Source: Clostridiales bacterium DTU053
GTDB lineage: Bacteria > Bacillota > Clostridia > Oscillospirales > Acutalibacteraceae
Reading direction: 5' to 3'
DNA: 63,525 nt
Assembly (NCBI GenBank): GCA_001512765.1
Contig: LFSO01000019.1
Span: 154,878-218,402 of the forward strand
Both the position numbers and the translations under genes were made by a program. The notes beneath the pieces were generated by a model. It had not been told where the DNA came from. It saw only the letters and a program-made list of their open reading frames with translations, and did no database searches. Each line of letters opens with the position of its first letter. The stretch's first letter is position 1. This document shows positions 31,960 to 40,294 of the stretch, one piece after another.

Positions 31960-33693
31960 ATGGCTAAAAAGAATACCGAAAATCAAGCAGAAGTTTATCG
32001 TCAAAAGCGCAAAGAGAGGCTGAAGAAAAAACAGCAGAGAATGGCGAAGCGCCGTCTAAGCCCCAAGGCTCAGAAAATTATCGGCAGGACAGTCAGAATC
32101 GTCGTTGCCGCAGCCGCTTCAATTGCTGTTTTGGTCGGTCTTTTGAACTTCTTCGGCGTGCCCAACAAGCTTACCACCGTTATGACGGTCGGCGATGAAA
32201 AGATTAATGTTGTTGAGTATGCTTACTACTATCTGAGCATATATTCCCAGTACAAGAACACTTCTCAGCAATATGATTCCGATTACGGCAGCGGCATGGG
32301 CAAGCTCTATACAGGCTTTGACGCTAACTTAATGCCCGCTGACCAGACAACTAAGAACGATGAGGACCAAGAAATTACCTTTGAGCAGCTTTTTGCCGAT
32401 TATGTCAAGGACCATGTAAAGCAGTACAAGACTGTATGCGACAAGGCAAGACAGGAAGGCTTTGAAATCAGCGAAGAAGGCAAGGCTGAGGTTGACGAGA
32501 TTATAGAGAGCTACAGAAAGCAGGCCCAAAGCGTTCAGGGCGGCGAGTACTCTCTTAACAGATTCCTCTCCGTTGTAATCATCAGCGGCATGAACGAGAA
32601 GACCCTCAGAAAAATCCTGACAGAGCAGACTCTCTATGAAGAGTACATGACCGCAAAGCAGGATGAGTTCAGAAAGGGCATTACCGAGGCTGAAATCGAA
32701 AAAGAGTACAAGGACAACCGCACCGAATACGACAAGGTTTCTTTAAGACTCTTCGGCTTTGAAATAGAAGACGAGGACGATAAGAAAGACGACAAGAAAG
32801 ACGAAGATAAGAAGGACGACAAGAAGGAAGAAGAAAAGGCTCCCACAAAGGCAGAGCTGAAAGCAAAAGAGTTCCTTTCAAAGATTAAGGATGAGGCTTC
32901 CTTCTTAAAGCTTGCCGAGTACTACTATGACGGCGAGGACAAGGACGAGTACAACAGCGACGACAATACAAAGGTTGTCAATGTTGACTACGACACAGTC
33001 AAGGCCAATGTAAGCGAAGAGGCAGCAAAATGGCTCTTCTCCACCGACCGCAAGGTTGGCGACAAGGCTGCATACGCATCCTCCGACTACTGGTACATTA
33101 TGTATATCACATCCCCCGCAGGCAGGGATGAGGTAAAGCCCGTAAATGTACGCCACATTCTTATTAAGTTCGAAGACACAGACAAGGACGGCAAGAAAAT
33201 TGAGCTGACTGACGAGAAGAAGGCCGAGTACAAGAAGAAGGCAGAGGACATCTACAACGAATTCTTAAACGGCGACAAGACTGAGCAGTCTTTCGCGGCT
33301 CTTGCCGAAAAGTACAGCGACGACAAGGCTTCCCTCGCCGCAGCAGGCTCAACCGAAGGCGGACTTATCTCCAACATGGAGCGCGGACAATATGTCAAGC
33401 AGTTCGAGAACTGGGCATTTGACCCCTCCAGAAAGCCCGGAGATACCGAGATAATCGAAACCACCTACGGCTATCACATCATGTACTTCGTTTCCACAAA
33501 CGAGGAGCCCGCTTGGAGAACCGCCGCCAAGGATACCATCTCATCAGAGAAGACTCAGAAATTCTTTGATGATATGATGGAGAACAGTCCATTTGAGATT
33601 GTGGCTGAAGATAAGGCAGTAAAGAGGGCACTGAAGAGAATCAACAAGAAAATAGCCGAAGGAATCTCCGCCTCCGCTAGAACTTCAGCATAA
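31960..33693 (+). CDS. Membrane-anchored parvulin-type peptidyl-prolyl isomerase (PrsA-like)
   Basis: A 577-residue foldase. A highly basic cytoplasmic N-terminus (1-42) precedes one membrane helix at 46-66; there is no lipobox, unlike classical PrsA lipoproteins. A SurA/PrsA-like helical chaperone region follows to about 260. Then comes an acidic/lysine low-complexity linker at about 270-294. A parvulin domain starts near VRHILIKF (about 393) and includes AALAEKYSDD, GGLISNMERGQYVKQFENWAF and TTYGYHIMYF. It should help proteins fold outside the membrane. The start is ATG at 31960 after AAGGAGA. A strong terminator follows. Confidence 0.85.
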   Translation: MAKKNTENQAEVYRQKRKERLKKKQQRMAKRRLSPKAQKIIGRTVRIVVAAAASIAVLVGLLNFFGVPNKLTTVMTVGDEKINVVEYAYYYLSIYSQYKNTSQQYDSDYGSGMGKLYTGFDANLMPADQTTKNDEDQEITFEQLFADYVKDHVKQYKTVCDKARQEGFEISEEGKAEVDEIIESYRKQAQSVQGGEYSLNRFLSVVIISGMNEKTLRKILTEQTLYEEYMTAKQDEFRKGITEAEIEKEYKDNRTEYDKVSLRLFGFEIEDEDDKKDDKKDEDKKDDKKEEEKAPTKAELKAKEFLSKIKDEASFLKLAEYYYDGEDKDEYNSDDNTKVVNVDYDTVKANVSEEAAKWLFSTDRKVGDKAAYASSDYWYIMYITSPAGRDEVKPVNVRHILIKFEDTDKDGKKIELTDEKKAEYKKKAEDIYNEFLNGDKTEQSFAALAEKYSDDKASLAAAGSTEGGLISNMERGQYVKQFENWAFDPSRKPGDTEIIETTYGYHIMYFVSTNEEPAWRTAAKDTISSEKTQKFFDDMMENSPFEIVAEDKAVKRALKRINKKIAEGISASARTSA

Positions 33694-33703
33694 CGAAATT
33701 ACA

Positions 33704-33732
33704 GACGGGTGCTTACGCATCCGTCTTTTTTT
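33704..33732 (+). terminator. Terminator of the foldase gene
   Basis: GACGGGTGC-TTAC-GCATCCGTC (one G-U) followed by TTTTTTT. Confidence 0.9.
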
Positions 33733-33805
33733 GTGCCGATTTTACTTTTATTTAAGGCTCTTTTGTGATAAACTATTTTTGGATTTATTTGCAAATACGA
33801 AAGCG

Positions 33806-36430
33806 GTGATTGATATTAGGCTGCTGCTGATAGACGGAAACAGTATTATAAACCGTGCGTTTTACGGAATAAAACTCCTTACCACAAAGGACGGAAAATA
33901 CACAAACGGCATTTTCGGCTTTCTTAATATCCTTTTGTCGCTGCTCGATTCAATCAAGCCCGATGCCGTTGTAGCCGCATTTGATTTAAAGGCACCTACT
34001 TTCAGGCATGATATGTACGAGGGCTACAAGGCTCACAGAAAGGGCATGCCTCCCGAGCTTGCCGAGCAGCTGCCCGTGCTGAAAGATATAATAAGAGCCT
34101 TCGGATACAAGGTTGTTGAAAAGGAAGGCTTTGAAGCTGACGACATAATAGGCACTCTTGCCTACAACAGCGGGGCGGAGTGTTATGTGGCGACGGGCGA
34201 CAGGGATTCCCTGCAGCTTGTAAGCGACAAGGTAAAGGTGGTTCTCGCCACAACAAAGGCGGGCAGCCCCGTTTCCACAATTTATGACGAGGCTAAAGTT
34301 TTTGAGGAGTATTCGGTCACTCCCGAAAAGCTCATTGACATAAAGGCTCTAATGGGCGACGCGTCAGACAATATCCCCGGCGTCGCGGGTATCGGTCAAA
34401 AAACCGCATGCGACCTTGTGGCGAAATACGGCTCCATTGAGGAGATTTACTCAAAAATAGACGAGCTTGAGATTTCCCCTTCTGTAAAAGCAAAGCTTAT
34501 AAACGGCAAGGATTCGGCGTTTTTAAGCTATAAGCTTGGTACCATTGAAAAAAATGTGCCCATCTCCTGCGACATTAACGATTATCTGCCCGAAAAGCGT
34601 AATGATGAAAGGCTTGCGGGTATTTTGACATCCCTTGAGATGTATAAAATGCTGGACAGGCTGGGCTTAAAGGCTGTATCGCTCCCCGAGCCCGAAAAGA
34701 TTGCGGAGCCTTTGGAGAGCCTGCGTCTTGAAGCAGAGTTTGACTCAGAGGAGCTTATAAATAAGGTAAAAAGCCAAAAGGCTTTGTATCTTAATCTTGA
34801 CAGCAATACGGTAACAATCAGCAGATACTGCGTAAACTGCGGCGGAGTTTTATACTTTAAGAGAATTGAGGATGAAGGCGCGGAGGATTTGCTTATAAAA
34901 CTTCTATCCGACACGGACACCGAAAAGCATTTTAATTTCTCAAAGGCTGCTCATTATTTCGCCCTTCAAAGAGGCGTCAGCATTAAAAATGTTAAGTCCG
35001 ACGCTCAGCTTGCGGGCTATCTTATAAACCCGAATGTATCGGATTATTCCGTCAACACAATTGCCGCTGAGCACAGCATACCCATACCCGAAATAGTTGT
35101 CAGCGAAAATCAGCAGGAAATCTATAACGCAAATCTCGGCCTTATTGAGTCAGCCGCACTGCTGCCCGCTGTATGCCAGGCGACGGGAAAGATTTTGTCT
35201 AAGCTCGGACAAGCGGAGCTTTATACGGACATAGAGCTGCCCCTTTCAAAGGTACTCGCTTCCATGGAGCTTGTGGGCTTTGAGGTGGACAAAAGCGGCA
35301 TTGAACTGTTTGGCATCGACATTTCAAACAAGCTGAACGATATTACGCAGAGAATCTACTCATTTGCGGGCGAGGAGTTTAATATTAACTCGCCCAAACA
35401 GCTCGGCGAGGTGCTGTTTGAAAAGCTGCGTCTGCCCGTAAAGAAGAAGACAAAAACGGGCTACTCCACCAATGCGGAGGTGCTTGAGAGCCTTAGATTT
35501 GAGCACCCGATAATCCCTGAAATACTCGAATACAGGACCCTCGCAAAGCTCAAATCCACCTACTGCGACAGCCTTGTTAAAGAAATCCGCGAGGACGGCA
35601 GGATTCACTCCACGCTCAATCAAACCGAGACAAGAACGGGCAGGATTTCCTCCACGGACCCCAATCTCCAGAACATCCCCGTAAAGCAGGACATCGGCAG
35701 GGAGCTGAGAAGATTCTTTAAGGCTAAGGAAGGCTTTGTTCTGGTTGACGCCGACTACTCTCAGATTGAGCTGAGAGTCCTTGCCCACATGGCGGATGAC
35801 AAGAATATGATTGAGGCGTTCAATGAGGGTCAGGATATTCACGCAATTACCGCATCTCAGGTCTTTAAGATGCCCCTTGATATGGTCACTCCCCTTATGA
35901 GAAGCAGGGCTAAGGCGGTCAACTTCGGCATAGTTTACGGCATCGGCGCATTCTCCCTCTCTCAGGACATCGGGGTCAGCATTCAGGAGGCGGACAGGTA
36001 TATAAAGGCGTATCTCAGCCATTACTCGGGCGTCGCGAACTTTATGAAAAGGGCTGTGGAAACGGCTAAGGAGCAGGGCTTTGCCTCTACAATCTTTAAC
36101 AGAAGAAGGTATCTGCCCGAGCTTAAATCCTCCAACGCGAACCTCAGAGCCTTTGGCGAAAGGGTCGCCATGAACATGCCCATTCAGGGCACCGCGGCGG
36201 ATATTATAAAGCTTGCCATGATTAAGGTTTACGATAGATTCGAGAAAGAGAACATGAAATCAAGGCTTATCATGCAGGTGCATGACGAGCTGATTGTGGA
36301 ATCTCCCGAAGAGGAGAAGGAAAAAGCCGCTGAGATTCTTAAAACCGAGATGGAAAACGCGGTAAAACTCAAGGTAAAACTTATTGCCGATGTAAACACC
36401 GGCAAGACATGGTATGACGCAAAGGGTTAA
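33806..36430 (+). CDS. polA: DNA polymerase I
   Basis: About 874 residues: a 5'-3' flap exonuclease domain (LLIDGNSIINRAFYG; GFEADDIIGTLA; GVAGIGQKTA), a 3'-5' exonuclease-like domain and a family A polymerase. Polymerase motif A is VDADYSQIELRVLAHM, motif B RSRAKAVNFGIVYGIG, motif C MQVHDELIVE. The middle domain has YLNLDSN where the DxE exonuclease I motif would be, so proofreading is probably lost, as in other Firmicutes. The start is uncertain: GTG at 33806 is in frame but has a weak ribosome site, and ATT at 33815 after GGTGAT is an alternative. It heads a run with the phosphatase-RimI fusion and tsaD (12-base gap). Confidence 0.95.
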   Translation: MIDIRLLLIDGNSIINRAFYGIKLLTTKDGKYTNGIFGFLNILLSLLDSIKPDAVVAAFDLKAPTFRHDMYEGYKAHRKGMPPELAEQLPVLKDIIRAFGYKVVEKEGFEADDIIGTLAYNSGAECYVATGDRDSLQLVSDKVKVVLATTKAGSPVSTIYDEAKVFEEYSVTPEKLIDIKALMGDASDNIPGVAGIGQKTACDLVAKYGSIEEIYSKIDELEISPSVKAKLINGKDSAFLSYKLGTIEKNVPISCDINDYLPEKRNDERLAGILTSLEMYKMLDRLGLKAVSLPEPEKIAEPLESLRLEAEFDSEELINKVKSQKALYLNLDSNTVTISRYCVNCGGVLYFKRIEDEGAEDLLIKLLSDTDTEKHFNFSKAAHYFALQRGVSIKNVKSDAQLAGYLINPNVSDYSVNTIAAEHSIPIPEIVVSENQQEIYNANLGLIESAALLPAVCQATGKILSKLGQAELYTDIELPLSKVLASMELVGFEVDKSGIELFGIDISNKLNDITQRIYSFAGEEFNINSPKQLGEVLFEKLRLPVKKKTKTGYSTNAEVLESLRFEHPIIPEILEYRTLAKLKSTYCDSLVKEIREDGRIHSTLNQTETRTGRISSTDPNLQNIPVKQDIGRELRRFFKAKEGFVLVDADYSQIELRVLAHMADDKNMIEAFNEGQDIHAITASQVFKMPLDMVTPLMRSRAKAVNFGIVYGIGAFSLSQDIGVSIQEADRYIKAYLSHYSGVANFMKRAVETAKEQGFASTIFNRRRYLPELKSSNANLRAFGERVAMNMPIQGTAADIIKLAMIKVYDRFEKENMKSRLIMQVHDELIVESPEEEKEKAAEILKTEMENAVKLKVKLIADVNTGKTWYDAKG

Positions 36431-36442
36431 GTGAGGGATTCA

Positions 36443-37303
36443 ATGAAGCACATACTTTTTGTTTGCACCGGCAACACCTGCCGCAGCCCCATGGCGGAGG
36501 GCATATTCAATGTGTTTATTAAGAGGTTTAAATTCAATAATCTGAGCTGCTCGAGCGCAGGCACAGCCGCATTTACGGGCAGCGAGGCGTCGGAATATGC
36601 TGTCGAAGCCGCAAAGGCATTCGGCGCGGATATTTCCCATCACCGCTCAAGGGCATTGACGCCCTACCTTATAGACAGCGCTGACCTTATTGTCTGCATG
36701 ACAAGCGCTCATTTGAATGTGCTGCTGCCCTATGCGCCGAGGGAAAAGCTCAGGGTGTTGGGTGACGGAATCCCCGACCCCTACGGCGGCAGTCAAAGGG
36801 ACTATTTAAGGTCGGCATACAAGATCGCAAGGGGTCTTATTGAGCTGATAGACATTGACCTTGCCCTTGAAATCGTACCCTTTAAGGAAAGGCATATCCC
36901 GGAGGCGGTAAGGCTCGAGAATATCAGCTTTTCCGTTCCATGGTCGGAAAACGCCTTTAGGTCGGAGCTGGAGAATCCCAAGGCAAGATTTTTCGCCGCT
37001 GAGTACGCTGGCTCCGTCATTGGCTATATCGGCGCTCACAACATATTGTCCGAGGTTTTTATTACAAATATTTCTGTTCTCCCCTCCTTCAGAAGAAGGG
37101 GCGTGGCGTCAAAGCTCCTTAAACACATAATCGATATTTCGGTTTCAGAGAATGCTGACCTTATAACGCTGGAAGTCCGAGAGTCAAACATGGCGGCGAT
37201 AGAGCTTTATCAGAAATTCGGCTTTCAAAAGGCGGGAGTCAGAAAGGCTTATTACGAAAAGCCCACCGAGGACGCTATACTCATGACAAAGTACTTGAAA
37301 TAA
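36443..37303 (+). CDS. Fusion of YwlE-like protein-arginine phosphatase and RimI-type acetyltransferase
   Basis: A 286-residue two-domain protein. Residues 1-140 are a low-molecular-weight phosphatase: P-loop CTGNTCRS (C8, T12, R14) and general-acid loop GIPDPYGG (D112). Thr at position 12, rather than Ile/Leu, is the feature known to make YwlE specific for phospho-arginine. Residues about 143-286 are a GNAT domain like RimI: ITNISVLPSFRRRGVASKLL (acetyl-CoA loop) and LEVRESNMAAIELYQKFGF. RimI acetylates the N-terminus of ribosomal protein S18. The start is ATG at 36443 after GAGGG. Downstream, 14 bases on, is tsaD, a frequent neighbour of rimI. McsB, the arginine kinase, lies about 5.5 kb further on. 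Confidence 0.88.
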   Translation: MKHILFVCTGNTCRSPMAEGIFNVFIKRFKFNNLSCSSAGTAAFTGSEASEYAVEAAKAFGADISHHRSRALTPYLIDSADLIVCMTSAHLNVLLPYAPREKLRVLGDGIPDPYGGSQRDYLRSAYKIARGLIELIDIDLALEIVPFKERHIPEAVRLENISFSVPWSENAFRSELENPKARFFAAEYAGSVIGYIGAHNILSEVFITNISVLPSFRRRGVASKLLKHIIDISVSENADLITLEVRESNMAAIELYQKFGFQKAGVRKAYYEKPTEDAILMTKYLK

Positions 37304-37317
37304 GAGAAAGGAAATAT

Positions 37318-38325
37318 ATGAGAATACTTGCGATAGAAACATCATGCGATGAAACCGCAGCGGCAGTGGTTGAGGATGGCAGAAAGGTGCTGTCCTCTAT
37401 TGTTGCTTCTCAGATTGACGAGCATATAAAGTACGGCGGAGTTGTGCCCGAAATCGCCTCAAGAATGCACTCCGAAAGCATAACCGCTATTGTCAGGGAG
37501 GCTCTAAACTCCGCAGGGCTAAAGCTCACTGACATTGACGCCGTTGCAGTAACCTTTGCCCCGGGTCTTATCGGCGCTTTGCTTGTGGGGGTAAACTACG
37601 CTAAAGGCCTTGCGTACTCCGCGGGTCTGCCTTTAATACCCGTGCATCATATCAGAGCTCATATTGCGGCGAATTATATAAGCTCACCTGAGCTGGAGCC
37701 GCCTTTCCTTGCTCTTGTGGTTTCGGGCGGGCACAGCCATCTTGTGGAGGTTCGCGACTATACAGAATTTAAGGTTCTGGGCAGGACAAGGGATGACGCC
37801 GCCGGTGAGACACTTGACAAAACCGCGAGGGTTATGGGCTTTCCCTACCCCGGCGGAGCCAATATGGACAGGGCATGCAAAGACGGCAATCCCCATGCCT
37901 TTAATCTCCCCCGCCCCCATGTGGAGGGCAGTCCCCTTGATTTCAGCTTTTCGGGTCTTAAAACCGCTGTGCTCAATCTCATAAACAGCGCAAATCAAAA
38001 GGGCGAGGAGATAAACTTTAAGGATTTGGGAGCGTCCGTTATGGAAAGGGTCACGGGCTGCCTTGTTGAGAATACCCTTGAGGCGGCAAAGCTGACTCGT
38101 CTTACCAAAATCGTTGCAGCGGGCGGAGTTGCCGCAAACTCCGTTCTGAGAGCCAAAATGAGAGATATGTGCGAGAAAAATAATTTCGAGCTTTTTATTC
38201 CTCCCCTTTCCCTCTGCGGCGACAACGCTGCTATGATTGGCGCACAGGGCTACTATGAGTTTTTGGCGGGCGTGAAAGCCGACTTAAATTTAAACGCTTT
38301 TGCCAGCAAAGATATTGACTTTTAA
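37318..38325 (+). CDS. tsaD: tRNA N6-adenosine threonylcarbamoyltransferase
   Basis: A 335-residue TsaD/Kae1-family enzyme that transfers threonylcarbamoyl to A37 of ANN-decoding tRNAs, working with TsaB and TsaE (not in the window). The start is MRILAIETSCDETAAAV, the metal motif is HHIRAH, and VSGGHSHL, AAGETLDKTARVMGFPYPGG and AAGGVAANSVLR are family signatures. The ribosome site is GAAAGGAAA. It follows the phosphatase-RimI fusion by 14 bases. Confidence 0.96.
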   Translation: MRILAIETSCDETAAAVVEDGRKVLSSIVASQIDEHIKYGGVVPEIASRMHSESITAIVREALNSAGLKLTDIDAVAVTFAPGLIGALLVGVNYAKGLAYSAGLPLIPVHHIRAHIAANYISSPELEPPFLALVVSGGHSHLVEVRDYTEFKVLGRTRDDAAGETLDKTARVMGFPYPGGANMDRACKDGNPHAFNLPRPHVEGSPLDFSFSGLKTAVLNLINSANQKGEEINFKDLGASVMERVTGCLVENTLEAAKLTRLTKIVAAGGVAANSVLRAKMRDMCEKNNFELFIPPLSLCGDNAAMIGAQGYYEFLAGVKADLNLNAFASKDIDF

Positions 38326-38375
38326 AAAAGAATATGTTATTTTAGGTTTGATTTTGTTGTTTTTTTGATGATTAT

Positions 38376-38426
38376 CCTTAAGGCCCCCGAAACAGCAAAG
38401 ACGCTGCAAGGGACTTAAGGTTTTCT
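38376..38426 (+). promoter_or_regulatory. Structured element between tsaD and pckG
   Basis: CCTTAAG (38376-38382) pairs with CTTAAGG (38414-38420). Nested inside are CCC/GGG and an apical CAGC/GCTG hairpin. TTTTCTGT follows. It may be the terminator of the polA-tsaD unit or a regulatory leader of pckG, whose ribosome site is 22 bases downstream. Confidence 0.5.
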
Positions 38427-38457
38427 GTATATTTTATAGCAAAGGAGATTGCTTCTG

Positions 38458-40239
38458 ATGGCATTAACAACCAACAAAACCGTGCTATCCTGGATTGAGG
38501 AGCAGATCGAGCTTGTCAAGCCCGACAAGGTAGTTTGGATAGACGGCAGCAAAGAGCAAATTGAGGCTCTTAGGGCTGAGGCCTGCGCAACGGGAGAAAT
38601 TATTAAGCTGAACGAGGAGCTGCTTCCCGAGTGCTTCCTTCACAGAACCGCTCCGAACGATGTTGCTCGTGTTGAGCATCGAACTTTCATCTGCACCCCC
38701 ACCAAGGAGGAGGCAGGTCCCACTAACAACTGGAAAGACCCCGAAGAATGCTATGCAATGCTTCGTGAGATAGCCAAGGACTCCTACAAAGGCCGAACTA
38801 TGTATGTCATCCCCTATTCAATGGGTCCTATCGGCTCTCCCCTTTCAAAGATAGGCATTGAGCTTACGGATTCAATATATGTTGTTCTCAACATGGCCAT
38901 TATGACCAGAATAGGCAAGGCTGTTCTGGATGTTCTGGGCGACAGCAACGACTGGGTAAGAGGTCTGCACTGCAAGTGCGATATTGACGAGGAGAAGAGG
39001 TACATCTGCCACTTCCCGCAGGACAATACAATCATTTCCGTAAACTCCGGCTACGGCGGAAATGTTCTTCTCGGCAAAAAGTGCTTTGCTCTTAGAATCG
39101 CTTCCTATCAGGGCAGAAACGAGGGCTGGATGGCTGAGCATATGCTTATCCTCGGTCTTGAAAAGCCCAACGGCGAGGTAAAATACATCTGCGCCGCATT
39201 CCCGTCGGCATGCGGCAAGACAAACCTTGCTATGCTCATTCCGCCCGAAGGATATAAGAAGAAGGGCTACAAGGTTTGGTGCGTTGGCGACGACATCGCT
39301 TGGATAAGAAAGGGCGCAGACGGCAGACTCTATGCCATCAACCCCGAAAACGGCTTCTTCGGCGTCGCTCCCGGCACAAACGAAAAGTCAAACTACAACG
39401 CTCTCGCTTCCACAAGGAGAGGCACAATCTTTACAAATGTTGTTCATAACCTGGACAACAACACCGTTTGGTGGGAAGGTCTTGACGACAACCCGCCCAA
39501 GAACGCGTTAGACTGGCTGGGCAACCCCTGGGACGGCACAACCTCCGACAAGAAGGGCGCTCATCCCAACAGCCGCTTTACGGCTCCCGCTCAGAACTGC
39601 CCCGCACTCAGCCCCGAGTTTGAGAATCCCAACGGCGTTCCGATTTCCGCATTTGTATTCGGCGGCCGCAGATCTAAGCTCGCTCCGCTGGTATATCAGG
39701 CAAAAGACTGGAACACCGGCGTATTCGTAGGCTCGGCAATGGCATCCGAAACAACAGCCGCAGCTATGGGCGCGGTCGGCGTTGTAAGGCGCGACCCGAT
39801 GGCAATGCTGCCCTTCTGCGGATACAATATGGCCGATTACTTCAGGCATTGGATTGAAATCGGCAAGACCCTTGACCCCGACAAGGCACCCAAGATTTTC
39901 AATGTAAACTGGTTCCGCAAGGACGACGAGGGCAACTTCCTCTGGCCGGGATTCGGCGAGAACCTGCGCGTTCTTGACTGGATCATCGACCGCTGCGAGG
40001 GCAAGGTTGACGCCGTTGAAACACCCATCGGCTATGTTCCCTACGCTAAGGACATCAACCTGGAAGGCATTGAGGACGAGGTATCCTATGAGACCCTTGA
40101 GGAAATCCTTAAGGTTGACAAGGCTCTTTGGAGAGAAGAGGCTAAGGCAATCGAGGAGTTCTATATGCAGTTTGGCGACAGACTGCCCAAGGAGCTCTGG
40201 GACGCTCTTAACAACCTCAAGGCTGCTGTTGCGGAGTAA
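38458..40239 (+). CDS. pckG: Phosphoenolpyruvate carboxykinase (GTP)
   Basis: A 593-residue GTP-dependent PEPCK interconverting oxaloacetate plus GTP and PEP plus CO2 plus GDP. Kinase-1a loop FPSACGKTNLAML, metal site CVGDDIAWI and guanine-site segment FNVNWFRKDDEGNFLWPGF are those of the GTP family; GGRRSKLAPLVYQA is also typical. It is about 600 residues with no relation to the ATP-type enzyme. ATG at 38458 is chosen because AAAGGAG lies seven bases upstream. In an anaerobe it may run towards oxaloacetate, fixing CO2 for succinate or propionate. Confidence 0.95.
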   Translation: MALTTNKTVLSWIEEQIELVKPDKVVWIDGSKEQIEALRAEACATGEIIKLNEELLPECFLHRTAPNDVARVEHRTFICTPTKEEAGPTNNWKDPEECYAMLREIAKDSYKGRTMYVIPYSMGPIGSPLSKIGIELTDSIYVVLNMAIMTRIGKAVLDVLGDSNDWVRGLHCKCDIDEEKRYICHFPQDNTIISVNSGYGGNVLLGKKCFALRIASYQGRNEGWMAEHMLILGLEKPNGEVKYICAAFPSACGKTNLAMLIPPEGYKKKGYKVWCVGDDIAWIRKGADGRLYAINPENGFFGVAPGTNEKSNYNALASTRRGTIFTNVVHNLDNNTVWWEGLDDNPPKNALDWLGNPWDGTTSDKKGAHPNSRFTAPAQNCPALSPEFENPNGVPISAFVFGGRRSKLAPLVYQAKDWNTGVFVGSAMASETTAAAMGAVGVVRRDPMAMLPFCGYNMADYFRHWIEIGKTLDPDKAPKIFNVNWFRKDDEGNFLWPGFGENLRVLDWIIDRCEGKVDAVETPIGYVPYAKDINLEGIEDEVSYETLEEILKVDKALWREEAKAIEEFYMQFGDRLPKELWDALNNLKAAVAE

Positions 40240-40254
40240 TAACAAAAAAATAGA

Positions 40255-40280
40255 AGGAGCGGCAAAACCGCTCCTTTTTT
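40255..40280. terminator. Bidirectional terminator between pckG and clpC
   Basis: GGAGCGG-CAAAA-CCGCTCC followed by TTTTTTATT on plus and TCTATTTTTTT on minus. Confidence 0.9.
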
Positions 40281-40294
40281 ATTGCTCTTTTTAC

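Noticed and set aside
32766-32840. Possible DNA tandem repeat or CRISPR-like array
   Set aside because: It is the Lys/Asp-rich linker of the foldase gene and is read in frame throughout.
39508-40245. 245-residue open frame antisense to pckG
   Set aside because: Conserved PEPCK motifs run through the same bases on the other strand; the shadow frame has no motifs or ribosome site.
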